Source: Pirellulaceae bacterium (lineage in GTDB: Bacteria > Planctomycetota > Planctomycetia > Pirellulales > Pirellulaceae). From it: 64,000 nucleotides of DNA. Every line of letters starts with the position of its first letter. The stretch's first letter is position 1. Below, piece after piece: positions 26,051 to 35,828 of the stretch. Both the position numbers and the translations under genes were made by a program. The stretch lies in NCBI GenBank assembly GCA_018402565.1, contig JAGYIQ010000002.1:744001-808000 (forward strand). The letters run 5' to 3'. The notes under the pieces are model-generated. The model saw nothing but the letters and a program-made list of their open reading frames with translations. It had not been told where the DNA came from and searched no databases.

Positions 26051-26548
26051 CCCGCGGCTAGCGCCTTGCGGTTCACCAGAACCCGCGGCTAGCGCCTGGC
26101 GGTTCACCAGAACCCGCGGCTAGCGCCTTGCGGCTCACCAGAACCCGCGGCTAGCGCTTGCGGCTCACCAGAACCCGCGGCTAGCGCCTTGCGGCTCACC
26201 AGAACCCGCGGCTAGCGCCTTGCGGCTCACCAGAACCCGCGGCTAGCGCCTTGCGGTTCACCAGAACCCGCGGCTAGCGCCTTGCGGTTCACCAGAACCC
26301 GCGGCTAGCGTCTAGCGGCTCACCGGGACCCGCGGCTAGCGCCTTGCGGTTCACCAGAACCCGCGGCTAGCGCCTTGCGGCTCACCAGAACCCGCGGCTG
26401 AGCGCCTTGCGGCTCACCAGAACCCGCGGCTAGCGCCCTGCGGTTCACCAGAACCCGCGGCTAGCGTCCTGCGGTTCACCCGAACCCGCGGCTAGCGCCT
26501 TGCGGTTCACCAGAACCCGCGGTGAGCGCGTTGCGGTTCACCGGAACC
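26051..26548. repeat. 31-bp tandem repeat, 16 copies
   Basis: Sixteen units of 31 bp, consensus aacccgcggctagcgccttg cggttcaccag, most identical or with one or two changes. The centre cgcggctagcg is nearly self-complementary. The array fills the space between the M13 gene and the sucC promoter and has no coding capacity. It ends about 27 bp upstream of the promoter -35 box. Confidence 0.95.
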
Positions 26549-26574
26549 CAAGGTCAAAACTGGGTTGCTCATGG

Positions 26575-26604
26575 TTGACCATGTTTCGAATTGACTTCTA
26601 TAAT
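26575..26604 (+). promoter_or_regulatory. Sigma70-like promoter for sucCD
   Basis: TTGACC at 26575-26580 and a perfect TATAAT at 26599-26604, spaced 18 bp, 55 bp before the sucC start. It is the best consensus promoter in the window. Confidence 0.75.
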
Positions 26605-26658
26605 CCGCCTTTCCTGTCCGCTGGCCTGCAGAGCTGTCTCGAGCAAAGGAACGCCTGA

Positions 26659-27858
26659 ATGAAGATCCACGAATTTCAAGCCAAACAACTGTTCCGCCAA
26701 GCGGACATCGCGGTGCTGCCCTCGCATGTGGCCACTAGCCCCGCGGAGGCCTCGGCGGCCTTCGAGAAATTGGGAGGGTCGTTGGCCGTGGTCAAGGCTC
26801 AGATCCACGCGGGTGGCCGCGGCAAAGGCACCTTTATCGAAGACCCCAGCCAACGCGGGGTGCAATTGGTCCGCAGTGCTGCTGAGGCCGCTCAAGTAGC
26901 CGAAAAAATGCTGGGCAATACCCTGGTCACGATCCAGACCGGCCCGGAAGGCAAGAAGGTCAACCAGCTCATCGTGGAGGCTGGCTGCGATATCGCTCGC
27001 GAGTTGTACTTGGGCATCGTGTTGGATCGAGCTGCCTCGCTGCCGGTGTTGATGGTCAGCACCGAGGGTGGCGTGGAGATCGAGAAGGTGGCCGAAGAGA
27101 CGCCGGAATTGATCTTCAAGGAGCACTTCGAGCCGGGCTTGGGGCTGCAAGCCTTCCAGGTTCGCAAGCTCTGCAAGAAGCTGGGGTTGACCGGCGACGC
27201 GGCCAAGAGTGCCCATCGCTTCATGACCGCCATGTGCCAGTTATTCGTCCAGACGGACTGTGCGATCGTCGAGATCAACCCCTTGGTGGTCACGGGCGGC
27301 GGCCAATTGATCGCCTTGGACGCCAAGGTCTCGTTCGACGAGAACGCCTTGTTCCGCCACGCGGACATCAAGGAATTCCGCGACCTGAGCGAGGAGGAGC
27401 CGTCGGAGGTCCGCGCCGGGAACGCCGGGCTGAGCTACGTGAAACTGGAGGGCAACATCGCCTGTTTGGTCAACGGTGCGGGGTTGGCCATGAGCACGAT
27501 GGACATCATCAAGTACCATGGCGGCCAGCCCGCCAACTTCTTGGACGTGGGTGGTGGTGCCAATGCCGCCCAGGTCAGCGAAGCGTTCCGCATTATCTTG
27601 GACGACAAGAACGTGCAAGCCGTGTTGGTGAATATCTTCGGTGGGATCATGCAGTGCACGACCATCGCCAAGGCCCTGGTGGAAGCTTATCAGAACGTCG
27701 GCTTCAACGTGCCGTTGGTGGTACGCTTGGAGGGCACGGAAGTCGAGGAAGGCAAGAAGATCCTCCGCGAGAGTGGCGTGGCGATCGTCACTGCCGACGG
27801 CCTGACCGACGCCGCCCAGAAAGTCGTGGCAGCCGCTGCTGCTCACAGCAAAGCCTAA
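26659..27858 (+). CDS. sucC: Succinyl-CoA synthetase (ADP-forming) beta subunit
   Basis: 399 residues. With SucD it forms the citric-acid-cycle enzyme that converts succinyl-CoA to succinate while making ATP (or GTP). The N-terminal ATP-grasp domain starts [20 protein letters not shown] and includes [17 protein letters not shown], and later [20 protein letters not shown] with the metal-binding Glu/Asn. The C-terminal CoA-ligase part has [20 protein letters not shown] and [10 protein letters not shown]. The length is normal for the family. AAAGGA lies eight bases upstream of the ATG. sucD follows after 43 bp, and a strong promoter precedes the gene. Confidence 0.97.
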   Translation: MKIHEFQAKQLFRQADIAVLPSHVATSPAEASAAFEKLGGSLAVVKAQIHAGGRGKGTFIEDPSQRGVQLVRSAAEAAQVAEKMLGNTLVTIQTGPEGKKVNQLIVEAGCDIARELYLGIVLDRAASLPVLMVSTEGGVEIEKVAEETPELIFKEHFEPGLGLQAFQVRKLCKKLGLTGDAAKSAHRFMTAMCQLFVQTDCAIVEINPLVVTGGGQLIALDAKVSFDENALFRHADIKEFRDLSEEEPSEVRAGNAGLSYVKLEGNIACLVNGAGLAMSTMDIIKYHGGQPANFLDVGGGANAAQVSEAFRIILDDKNVQAVLVNIFGGIMQCTTIAKALVEAYQNVGFNVPLVVRLEGTEVEEGKKILRESGVAIVTADGLTDAAQKVVAAAAAHSKA

Positions 27859-27901
27859 CTCACCCATCAAATCAGGACGCTTGAACCAGGACGCTTGAAC
27901 C

Positions 27902-28777
27902 ATGAGTATTTACGTCGATAAGAACACGCGAGTCATCTGCCAAGGCATCACCGGCAAGAGCGGCAGCTTCCACACCAAGGGTTGTCGGGACTACGGCACT
28001 CAAATGGTCGGTGGTGTGACCCCCGGCAAGGGTGGCACGGACTTTGAGGGCATGCCGATTTTTGACACGGTGGAAGAAGCGGTCAAAGAAACGGGCGCCA
28101 ACGCCACGATGATCTTTGTACCGCCACCGTTCACGGCCGACGCCATCCTGGAGGCACTCGATGCGGGTATCCCCACGATCGTGGCGATCACCGAGGGCGT
28201 GCCGGTATTGGATATGGTGCCGGTTTACCGCAAGATCCGCGCCAGCAAATCGGTGCTGATTGGCCCCAACTGCCCGGGCGTGATCACGCCGGGCGAGTGC
28301 AAGATCGGGATCATGCCGGGCTACATCCACAAGCGAGGCAAGGTGGGCATCGTGTCTCGCTCGGGGACGCTGACCTACGAGGCCGTTTGGCAGACCACCC
28401 AATTGGGCTTGGGCCAGACCACCTGTGTGGGCTTGGGCGGTGACCCGATCGTCGGCACCTCGTTTATCGACGTCATCGGCCGGTTCCAAAACGACCCGGA
28501 GACCGAGGGCATCTTGATGATGGGCGAGATCGGCGGTTCGGCCGAGGAAGAAGCGGCGGCGTTCATCAAGCAGCATGTGACCAAGCCCGTGGCCGCGTTT
28601 ATCGCCGGTCGCACGGCCCCGCCGGGCAAGCGGATGGGCCATGCCGGCGCGATTATCTCGGGTGGCAAGGGCACGGCCGAGGACAAGATCGCCGCCCTGC
28701 GGGACGCGGGTATCGAGATCGCGGAATCGCCGGCCGACATGGGCACGGCGATCCAGCGAGCCATGAGCCGCTCATGA
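27902..28777 (+). CDS. sucD: Succinyl-CoA synthetase alpha subunit
   Basis: 291 residues, the CoA-binding and phospho-histidine subunit. Visible motifs are [13 protein letters not shown] and [10 protein letters not shown] near the start (CoA site), [52 protein letters not shown] and, near residue 240, [14 protein letters not shown] with the phosphorylated His. The 14-bp stretch aggacgcttgaacc is directly duplicated just before the ATG, so two Shine-Dalgarno-like AGGAC copies precede it. The last codon overlaps the next gene by four bases (ATGA). Confidence 0.97.
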   Translation: MSIYVDKNTRVICQGITGKSGSFHTKGCRDYGTQMVGGVTPGKGGTDFEGMPIFDTVEEAVKETGANATMIFVPPPFTADAILEALDAGIPTIVAITEGVPVLDMVPVYRKIRASKSVLIGPNCPGVITPGECKIGIMPGYIHKRGKVGIVSRSGTLTYEAVWQTTQLGLGQTTCVGLGGDPIVGTSFIDVIGRFQNDPETEGILMMGEIGGSAEEEAAAFIKQHVTKPVAAFIAGRTAPPGKRMGHAGAIISGGKGTAEDKIAALRDAGIEIAESPADMGTAIQRAMSRS

Positions 28778-29694
28778 CCCAGCGTCTGATCCCGCCGTCG
28801 TACCTGTTCACGTTCTCGCTGCCGATCTACTATCGAGCGAAACTGTGGGCCAAGAACTTGGAGTTGGAACCGAGTTACCGGATCCCGTCCTTTGTGCTCT
28901 TGGACCGACCGACGCTGGGACAGAGCAAGCTGCACGCCCCGGCGGGAAAACCCGCTGGGGAGCCCGCTGGGGAGATTGTGCCAGGAGAAACTCCCGCCGA
29001 GGCAGCGAAAGTCGCGACAAAGACAGCGGAATTAGCCGCCAGTGGTGCGGGAGCAAAGAAAAAAACCAGCAAACGCACCAAAGCTGCCGGAGAGAAAACG
29101 GTGGTGGAGACCGCAAGCGGTGACCCGCCGGGTGCTGGAGCGGCGGAAACCGTCAATCCGGCGGAAGCGGCGGTGGGGCCGTTGGATACGCGAATTGCCT
29201 GGTCGGAGGAGGGGTTGACCTTCCAATTCGTGTTGCGGGGCAAGTTGCGGCGGCCGTACTGCCGGCTGAGTGACTTGGAGCACAGCGACGGGATCGAGAT
29301 CTACGTCGATACACGGAATACCAAGAACGTGCATCGAGCCACGCGGTACTGCCACCGCTTTGTCTTCTTGCCGGGCGGGGGCGGGCCGGGGGAGAAGGAC
29401 CCGTACGGGTCGATGCTGAAGATCAACATGGCGCGAGGCGAGCCGGCCACGATGGGTGCCTACCAGCCGCACGTCGAATGCAAGTTATCATCGACCGGTT
29501 ATCGGCTGACCTGTCATCTGTCGCGGCAGTACTTGGAGGGTTGGTCACCGAGTGAGCAACCGGAGGTCGGTCTGTTCTTCCACCTCCGCGACGCGGAACT
29601 GGGGCACATCTGCCTGGCTTACGACAAGCAACTGCCTGTGGGCGAAGACCCGAGTCTCTGGCCCACGGCCTTCTTGGCGAGGATGCCGAGTTAG
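28774..29694 (+). CDS. CBM9-like/DOMON-fold protein coupled to sucCD
   Basis: 306 residues, translationally coupled to sucD by an ATGA overlap. The N-terminal 50 residues ([20 protein letters not shown]) are followed by a low-complexity Ala/Gly/Lys/Thr linker (about residues 55-130, with [12 protein letters not shown]). The second half has a beta-sandwich pattern: [53 protein letters not shown] and [15 protein letters not shown]. The [10 protein letters not shown] phrase and the trailing strand are characteristic of CBM9-like carbohydrate-binding modules. No signal peptide is seen. Why it is coupled to succinyl-CoA synthetase is unclear; the family call is moderate. Confidence 0.65.
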   Translation: MTQRLIPPSYLFTFSLPIYYRAKLWAKNLELEPSYRIPSFVLLDRPTLGQSKLHAPAGKPAGEPAGEIVPGETPAEAAKVATKTAELAASGAGAKKKTSKRTKAAGEKTVVETASGDPPGAGAAETVNPAEAAVGPLDTRIAWSEEGLTFQFVLRGKLRRPYCRLSDLEHSDGIEIYVDTRNTKNVHRATRYCHRFVFLPGGGGPGEKDPYGSMLKINMARGEPATMGAYQPHVECKLSSTGYRLTCHLSRQYLEGWSPSEQPEVGLFFHLRDAELGHICLAYDKQLPVGEDPSLWPTAFLARMPS

Positions 29695-30043
29695 GACGCC
29701 TGCCTACCGCAGTACGTTCGATCAGCGGCCGAGCAATTGGCCATCCCGCGAGGGATCAACCGTGGCGGAACGACCATGGTATTTGGGTGGCGTCTTCAGG
29801 CATGGCTGCGAACTCCCCTCCTGTGGGTTGTTTCCCGTTGGTTGGGCAGCAATGCCTGCGAGTTTCCACAGCAGCGTCTGAAAACATGTCGGCGCCCGAC
29901 ATCAACTCATCCTACCGGTGTAATGACCGTTAACGGCGACAAAAAAAGCCTTCTCACCGCACACGGAGAGAAGGCGAATTGTTTGAGTCCGAGGGTTGGC
30001 AGCACGTGTGAGGATTGGCGGCCGCCGATTCGGCATGTGGCAA
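29695..30043. other. Intergenic region between convergent genes
   Basis: This is 349 bp between the CBM9-like gene and the PEP-CTERM gene. Apart from the terminator at 29941-29975, no feature is seen; short frames here have no family resemblance. Confidence 0.5.
29941..29975 (-). terminator. Terminator of the PEP-CTERM P-domain gene
   Basis: On the reverse strand an 8-bp stem gccttctc / gagaaggc with a 12-base loop is followed by seven U. It is about 70 bp past the stop of the minus-strand gene. Confidence 0.85.
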
Positions 30044-30670
30044 CTAGCGTCGTCGACGCTTCGCCAAGAGCGTCAAGCCGGCCACTGCCAGCAAGGTCAA
30101 GGAATTTGGCTCGGGCACCGCGCTCATCGACAGCGACCAACTACCTAGGCTACCGGTGTCGGCGCCAGCCAGATCCGCCATCCGCAAGGTCCAATTGCCT
30201 TGCGTACTCTTTCCGGCAAAAAAACTATCCATCGTCGTGAAAGCCGAAGAGAATTCGCTAGTAGTGCGGTAGGCACCGGAGTCTAGTGCGGTTGACGGGT
30301 TCTTGTTTTCTGCCTCTTCCCAGATATCGCCCGTTGCGGCATCGCTAAAAATGTACGTACCACCGAAATCAGAGGAATCGCCAGTGCCAGCGTCGGTGGT
30401 TCTACCAATCCGAAAGAACAGCGTGTGGCTGGTGGTGTCCGGCGCAATCAGAGTCGCGGTGACATCACCAACCCAGGTGTGGCTCAAATCGGTCAGCGTG
30501 ACCACCAGGTTGCCGGTAATCAGCAGATCATCTGAAAACGTGATCGTGGACGATATTCCATCCGGATCATTGTCCGGGATGACAAAGCCGGTGCCGGATC
30601 CCACGACGTCAGCCAGTGCAGGATTCACAAACGCCAACGATAACAATACAACCGCAAACCACTTTTTCAT
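30044..30670 (-). CDS. PEP-CTERM secreted protein with proprotein-convertase P-like domain
   Basis: 208 residues. Signal peptide WFAVVLLSLAFVNPALA, cleavage before DVVGSG. The mature part reads as one P-domain (homoB-like jelly roll): DISSTITFSDDLLITGNLVV-like strands, LTDLSHTWVGDVTATLIAPD, and the closing GNWTLRMADLAGADTGSLGS WSLS typical of that fold. The C-terminus is a PEP-CTERM sorting signal: VPEPNSLTLLAVAGLTLLAK followed by RRRR, meaning motif, hydrophobic helix and basic tail. It should be exported and processed by an exosortase-type system. The ATG has GGGAGCGGA upstream. Its own terminator follows, so it is probably monocistronic. Confidence 0.85.
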   Translation of the reverse strand: MKKWFAVVLLSLAFVNPALADVVGSGTGFVIPDNDPDGISSTITFSDDLLITGNLVVTLTDLSHTWVGDVTATLIAPDTTSHTLFFRIGRTTDAGTGDSSDFGGTYIFSDAATGDIWEEAENKNPSTALDSGAYRTTSEFSSAFTTMDSFFAGKSTQGNWTLRMADLAGADTGSLGSWSLSMSAVPEPNSLTLLAVAGLTLLAKRRRR

Positions 30671-30893
30671 GTTCCGCTCCCAAAAGTTAAGAAACTTGCT
30701 GCCCAGCTAGAATAACCCCACCGAGCGACCGGCAGAACCCCAGAAAACGCCATATTAAGACTTTTTAAACATAAAAACAGGCGTTTGATGAAACGGCCTG
30801 CTTTCGACTCAACGAATACTGGCGCCGCCGGGGGGAAGGCGGATTTTGCCATCGGTCTACCCTAACCGAGGACTCGTAAGGATGGCTCGTAAA

Positions 30894-30927
30894 AAAAGGA
30901 CCTGCACTCTCGAGGTGAGAGTGCAGG
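30894..30927 (-). terminator. Terminator of the larger PEP-CTERM gene
   Basis: An eleven-base-pair stem cctgcactctc / gagagtgcagg (30901-30911 with 30917-30927) with a five-base loop; the reverse-strand transcript then runs into seven U. Confidence 0.88.
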
Positions 30928-30961
30928 CCCAAAGAGCTTCTAACAGCCAACGTTCGAAAAA

Positions 30962-32242
30962 TTACTCCCGACGACGACGGAGCAGGACACTGGCTCCTGC
31001 GATCGCCACAAAAGCCAACGAGCCCGGCTCAGGTACCGACCGAAACGAAAGAACGACGTTGCCATCGCCCAACGCGGTCCCTGGATTCCCCAGACCCATG
31101 TTTAAGGATCCCAGAATGACCTCGTCATTGGTGATCTCTAGACCACTATTGGTAACGAAAGGAGCAGTACCATTCCAGTGAGAAACCGCTAGGAAGTACT
31201 CTTCACCAGCCATCAACCGAGCGTTCCCAGCAGTTCCCGAGTAGTAGCCGAAGTCGTTCAAGGCAGCTAATCCCAGCGTACCACCGCGACCGTTAAAAAA
31301 CGCGGCATCTCCATCTGCAACTCCGTAAGTGTCACGTGAGAACCCGGTAATGTCGTCCGATCCGAACGTTAATCCCGATTGAACCGTTCCCATGTCGTCG
31401 GTCGAAGCAACTGCAAACAAGCCGGTTGCAGTATTCCTAAACAAAGTCACTCGAGGATCCGCCGAACCGACGGCTCCAGCACCAGTGAACAAGTCGAAGG
31501 CATGGTCTGCCGTGACATCTTGATTGACCTGAAACCGCAACCAACTAATCCCGTCTGCACCTGTCTGGGTATTGTTGATTGTTACATCCACCGAGGTGTT
31601 GCCGACCGCGAACGTTCCCATGTCGGTGAAAGCCGATGGCAACGCAAGTCCCGTACCCAACCCGCTTTGACGGATATTCGGGTTCAAGACGACACGAATG
31701 TTGGCGTGGGTGGCACTCGCGCCTCCGCCACCCCAAGTTTGGCGACTGGACAAGAACACTGCTTGGTTGCCGTCGGAAACAATTGAATTGGATAAATTGG
31801 CAACGGACCAATAGAGATCGTTGCGTGCAGCCGTACTGCCCACCGCACCGGATGCAGCGCCCGGCGCAGACCAAAAAACCGTCCCCGCATTGGCGGGACC
31901 ACCCGCTCCGCTACCCGGCAGATTCAAGAAGCTGTCCCAGGCAGCGGAGTGCAGCGCCGTGCGAGCCTCGTTTGACCACTGGTCTGCTGCCGCTGAACTA
32001 CCTGTGTAGTCAATGGCCACGAAGGCACTGGTCCAGGTGCCCGTTGGCGCATTCCCCAAGTTGAAAGGACCAAACGAATTGGGACCAGCCCAAGTCGTGT
32101 TCAACGCACCTGTCGGACCGACGGGTGCAAACACATGCTGTTGTGCTGTTGCGACGGCGTCTGTGCCCATCGCCACGACCACAGCCATCAAACCCGCGAT
32201 TTGCCAGCCGAGGCTCCTAAATCGCCCAAAAATGCTTTTCAT
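30962..32242 (-). CDS. PEP-CTERM secreted protein of unknown function
   Basis: 426 residues with a signal peptide ending ATAQQ (IAGLMAVVVAMGTDAVATA). The Asn/Gly/Thr-rich mature part looks like beta-sandwich surface protein sequence (FVAIDYTGSSAAADQWSNEA, ISWLRFQVNQDVTADHAFDL). It ends with VPEPGSLAFVAIAGASVLLR plus RRRE, the PEP-CTERM signal. GGGAG lies ten bases before the ATG. It shares sorting signal, orientation and terminator style with the neighbouring P-domain gene but no sequence. No catalytic motif is seen; a role in the cell surface or extracellular matrix is inference. Confidence 0.82.
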   Translation of the reverse strand: MKSIFGRFRSLGWQIAGLMAVVVAMGTDAVATAQQHVFAPVGPTGALNTTWAGPNSFGPFNLGNAPTGTWTSAFVAIDYTGSSAAADQWSNEARTALHSAAWDSFLNLPGSGAGGPANAGTVFWSAPGAASGAVGSTAARNDLYWSVANLSNSIVSDGNQAVFLSSRQTWGGGGASATHANIRVVLNPNIRQSGLGTGLALPSAFTDMGTFAVGNTSVDVTINNTQTGADGISWLRFQVNQDVTADHAFDLFTGAGAVGSADPRVTLFRNTATGLFAVASTDDMGTVQSGLTFGSDDITGFSRDTYGVADGDAAFFNGRGGTLGLAALNDFGYYSGTAGNARLMAGEEYFLAVSHWNGTAPFVTNSGLEITNDEVILGSLNMGLGNPGTALGDGNVVLSFRSVPEPGSLAFVAIAGASVLLRRRRE

Positions 32243-32475
32243 AAAAGCAATCTCCCGAAAAATACCGTAGAAAAAAAATGACGTGGCATTTCCCCGCCGG
32301 GACAGTATAGTTAAGCTAAATTCACAAACAATTAGACTGACATGAAAAAATTTACAATAATTACCAGAACAAGCGTTTTAAACTTGTCGGCTTTGCCGAA
32401 GCTCTGCCAGATCCTGCAACAATTCCCTAGAGCAAAACATAACCACTGGCATATGCCCAAGAAAAATAAGGCAAT

Positions 32476-34068
32476 CTAAAACGCCGCTCCGATAGCAATA
32501 TTGCCGGAAAGGAAGCCCAAGGCAGAGTCAGAGCTGGAGAAATTGCCCATATTCAGCCAGTTCTGGCCCTCGATCGTAAAACGCGCGAAGATGCGTTGAT
32601 CGGGACGCGGCCCGACAGCCTGGGACCACTCCACGCCCACTCGCACCACGGCGTTGGTCACCACTCGCCGCGAATTCTGGCGGTAGAGCATCCCGCCGTC
32701 CTGGAAAACTTCCCAGCGATCCGAGCCGAACAGCACGCCCATCTGGGCGCCACCCAACATGGCCAATTGTGTGTGGCCTATCGGCCGGTGGTACTCGATA
32801 TCAAACGTTGGGCCAATGCCTGAAAATCGCCGCCGACCGTCCAGCGTTTCGCTGGCTGCCATCGTACTCAGATCAGCAAACCGCGAGTAATTCACGCTCT
32901 GACGCAGAATGGTGTGGTCGACACCAAAGCCACCCGTAATGGTCGAAACCGGAAAATAAACGCGTTTGAACGCCGTGGGCCGATACGAGGTCAAGTGCTC
33001 GCGGGTCGTGGCCTCCAACCGCTGGCCGGGGCCAGCCGCAATCCCCAGCGGGCCGACGATACCGGGCAGCTCCAGGAAACCGGTGGCAACATTCAGTCCC
33101 CCCGTGACGCCCTGCCCCAATCGCTGCGAGATCGCAAACACGTCGGTGTATTGGAATTGGCCGCCCGGCCCCTTCTGACTCTCCCAGCCCACCACCCCAC
33201 GGTTGCCCCAGATCAAGTTGGAGTCGAAGGGCTCGACGACCTGCAAGCCGCTGCCCGCGATGGTGGTGATGCCCGGGTGTCCGTTCGAGGCATACGGCCA
33301 GGCCAACAGCGTTTCATAGCGGCCGAACCACTGGCCACGCCGCCCGCCCGCCTGTTTGCCGGGTCCCTCCCCGCAGTTCCCCTCGCCGAACAGACCCGCG
33401 TTGCCGCAATCGCCCGTGACAGCGGGGGCCGCGTCGGACTCGGGCTGATAAAACGGATCGCCCGGCCGAGCCTGTTTCAGCGACGGCATCTGGCTGCGAT
33501 AAGGCTGCGAGTAGGACTGCTCCAATTGGCCCGCGCGAGTTGCCGGTCGGCCTGGGGCGAATGCGGTTTGACGGTAACGCTCCGAGCCGTGTTGGCCAGC
33601 CTGCGAAGGGAAATTGCCCCAACTCTCCAGCGGATACTCAACGGTCGGCTCGGCCGCTGCCCCATCCTCGTCGGTCAAGACACTGGGGCGCCACACGGGA
33701 GGATCTGCCGAAGGAGCGGCAGGCAATAGCCGGCGGGTGGCACCCGACTCGCTGGCCGGTCGACGGGGCGTTGGAGCGACGCCGTCTGGGGCCGAAAAGT
33801 ACGGATTGTTCACGAATTCGGGGGCTGGCACGAGCCGCTCCCCCGCGTTGCTGGCCGCCGCCATGCTGGCACTTGGCCGCGGGGCCTGGCCCCAGACTTC
33901 CCCCCAGCCGACCAAGGCGACATGGCCCCACAGCAGCCACCCGAGCAGCCACCCGAATCGCCCGGGCAGAAACGGCGCGGCTGCCGGCCGTTGCCGAAAC
34001 CGTCGTTCGGTTAGTGTATTTGGCCGGTTGTTCACTTCCACACCGCTATTTGTTTCCACAAGCCCCAT
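32476..34068 (-). CDS. Outer-membrane beta-barrel protein (planctomycete BBP7-like)
   Basis: About 530 residues. The N-terminal hydrophobic segment GRFGWLLGWLLWGHVALVGW GEVWGQ acts as a signal peptide. A Pro/Ala/Ser-rich region of about 150 residues follows, with a small CGNAGLFGEGNC motif. The last 300 residues alternate like barrel strands (GQFQYTDVFAISQRLGQGVT, GPTFDIEYHRPIGHTQLAML, AVVRVGVEWSQAVG, FARFTIEGQNW). The protein ends in GNIAIGAAF, with the terminal aromatic residue expected for barrel assembly. The start is uncertain: ATG at 34066-34068 has GGAAGGG touching it, and a TTG nine codons upstream has GGAAGG next to it. Function is probably structural or porin-like. Confidence 0.72.
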   Translation of the reverse strand: MGLVETNSGVEVNNRPNTLTERRFRQRPAAAPFLPGRFGWLLGWLLWGHVALVGWGEVWGQAPRPSASMAAASNAGERLVPAPEFVNNPYFSAPDGVAPTPRRPASESGATRRLLPAAPSADPPVWRPSVLTDEDGAAAEPTVEYPLESWGNFPSQAGQHGSERYRQTAFAPGRPATRAGQLEQSYSQPYRSQMPSLKQARPGDPFYQPESDAAPAVTGDCGNAGLFGEGNCGEGPGKQAGGRRGQWFGRYETLLAWPYASNGHPGITTIAGSGLQVVEPFDSNLIWGNRGVVGWESQKGPGGQFQYTDVFAISQRLGQGVTGGLNVATGFLELPGIVGPLGIAAGPGQRLEATTREHLTSYRPTAFKRVYFPVSTITGGFGVDHTILRQSVNYSRFADLSTMAASETLDGRRRFSGIGPTFDIEYHRPIGHTQLAMLGGAQMGVLFGSDRWEVFQDGGMLYRQNSRRVVTNAVVRVGVEWSQAVGPRPDQRIFARFTIEGQNWLNMGNFSSSDSALGFLSGNIAIGAAF

Positions 34069-34095
34069 CCCTTCCACCCGCCACGCGGCTGCCAA

Positions 34096-34611
34096 GCCTT
34101 CCGCCTCGCACCGGCGATGGGCTTGTTGATTTTTCCAGACTCACACGCAAATCGGTTGCCCGATTCGAGGAAATCGGTCGAAAACAGGGCGTTTCCGCCT
34201 CAATCGAAATGCTTGACGCATTCCGCTACGGAAAAATCAACAAGCCCTCAAGCGTTCCGTTACGGAAAAATCAACAAGCCCGCAGCCCCATGGTCAGACA
34301 TCGACCCGGTACGACGGGAACAATCACTACAGAACGCATGGGCGGAAAATCGGGTACAATCGCCACAACCGGCAGATTCGGCCCAGACCGCCCAAGCCCA
34401 CCAGCCGCACGGGTGTGAACGACAGGCGAAGTTTTCCGGTTAGACACAAGCCAAGTTAAGAGGATTTTGATCGGATTCGAAATAAACTAGAGAGAGCGGC
34501 AACGGTCGCGAAACCCAGCCGCTTGGTTGGGGTTTCAGGTCGCGGCGGAAGGCCTCGAGCGTTCCACGGCAGGAGTGATCCCCCACGGTTTCCCACCCAA
34601 TCAGGACAGAA
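34096..34611. repeat. Intergenic inverted and direct repeats (ttgttgatttttcc family)
   Basis: The sequence gggcttgttgatttttcc at about 34118-34136 is repeated in inverted orientation at about 34229-34246 and again at about 34264-34281. The phrase tcgaaatgcttgacgcattc cgcta at about 34203-34230 recurs at 37216 and 37697. The rest of this gap between divergent genes holds no supported gene. Confidence 0.75.
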
Positions 34612-35814
34612 ATGATGCCAGACCCGGTAGGCCGGCCAAATCGACGACGCAACCAACCGCTGGCCGGGGTATGGCCCGCGGCCGTGGTGCTCGTGGTTTG
34701 CTGCCTGTTGGGGGCAGCTCCCCCGCAGGCCTGGGGGCAGGTCTCTTCGCGGACATCGGCGGGTGGTTCGGCGGGTTCGCCGGCGGCGACGGCCAGCTCG
34801 ACTTTGGAGCGTTGGCGGCAGCGAGAAGCGGCGGTGTTGGCGGTGGTGGAGAAGGCCACGGACGCGGTGGTGGCGGTGACCGACGGTGAAAGTTACGGTA
34901 GCGGGGTGATCGTCAGCCCAGATGGCTTGGTGCTGACGGCTGGGCATGTGATTTTGTCTCGTGCTACCGAGTTCACGGTGCAACTGCCCAACGGTCGTTC
35001 GGCTCGAGCCAAGCCGTTGGGGAAGAACTTGAACCAAGACGCGGGCATGCTCCAGATCACAGAAGAGGGGCCCTGGCCGCATGTCGATATCGCGGACGGC
35101 CGCGGGATCGAACGCGGGGATTGGGTGGTGGCGATGGGGCACTCGGGCGGGCACGACTTGGGTCGGCGGCCCCCGGTGCGGTTGGGTCGCGTCGTGCGGA
35201 TCGAGCGGGATGCCCTGACGTCGGACAGTCCGATCATCGGGGGCGACTCGGGCGGGCCGTTATTCAACTTGGCGGGCCAGGTGATCGGGATCCACTCTTC
35301 GATCGGCGAATCGATCGCCGAGAACCGGCATGTCTCCATTCAGACCTTTCTGCGGGACTGGGACCGACTCCAGGGCGGCGAATCTTGGGGTCGACTGCCT
35401 GGCACTCCGGAGCCACCGGAGGAAAAAGCCACTCCGGCTCGGCCGGCTCCAGGGGCCAATGGCAGCGATCGGAGTGCTCCTCGAGGGAATCGGTCGCCGG
35501 CTGACGAGGGGCGGCGAGGGGAGCCCAATATTGGCTCGGCGGTCTTGGGGGTGGAGTTGGACTTGGCCGACTCGCAGCCGATCATCCGGGTCATCCAGCC
35601 GAACTCGGCGGCGGCCCGCGTGGGCCTGCGGGTGGGGGACGTGGTCGAGTCCTTTAATGGGGTGGCGGTGACATCACCCAAGGGATTGGTGGAGCTGATC
35701 GGCAGCAAACGAGCGGGGGACTCGGTAAAAGTGATTGTCCGCCGCGGCGACTCCCGACTAGAATATCAAATCATCTTGGGGCAGTTGGACACCCGAGGTT
35801 CGGGCCGTAATTAG
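34612..35814 (+). CDS. Trypsin-like serine protease with C-terminal PDZ domain (DegP/HtrA-like)
   Basis: 400 residues, exported (signal WPAAVVLVVCCLLGAAPPQAWG). The S1C protease domain has a complete triad: His in LTAGHVILS (about residue 108), Asp in NQDAGMLQI (about 143), and Ser in GGDSGGPLFNLAGQVIG (about 215). A Pro/Ala/Arg linker (about 265-305) leads to one PDZ domain (VLGVELDLADSQPIIRVIQP NSAAARVGLRVGDVVESFNG). HtrA proteins degrade or hold misfolded envelope proteins. AGGA lies five bases before the ATG. A second, degenerate trypsin-like gene follows after 14 bp, so the two are co-transcribed and probably work together. Confidence 0.9.
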   Translation: MMPDPVGRPNRRRNQPLAGVWPAAVVLVVCCLLGAAPPQAWGQVSSRTSAGGSAGSPAATASSTLERWRQREAAVLAVVEKATDAVVAVTDGESYGSGVIVSPDGLVLTAGHVILSRATEFTVQLPNGRSARAKPLGKNLNQDAGMLQITEEGPWPHVDIADGRGIERGDWVVAMGHSGGHDLGRRPPVRLGRVVRIERDALTSDSPIIGGDSGGPLFNLAGQVIGIHSSIGESIAENRHVSIQTFLRDWDRLQGGESWGRLPGTPEPPEEKATPARPAPGANGSDRSAPRGNRSPADEGRRGEPNIGSAVLGVELDLADSQPIIRVIQPNSAAARVGLRVGDVVESFNGVAVTSPKGLVELIGSKRAGDSVKVIVRRGDSRLEYQIILGQLDTRGSGRN

Positions 35815-35828
35815 GAGATAACCAGCTC

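Noticed and set aside
26051..26548. CRISPR array (31-bp repeats)
   Set aside because: Repeats are directly contiguous without spacers; a simple tandem repeat.
29552..30240. Two overlapping plus-strand frames after the CBM9-like gene
   Set aside because: No ribosome-binding site, low-complexity composition, and one runs through the terminator and antisense to the PEP-CTERM gene.
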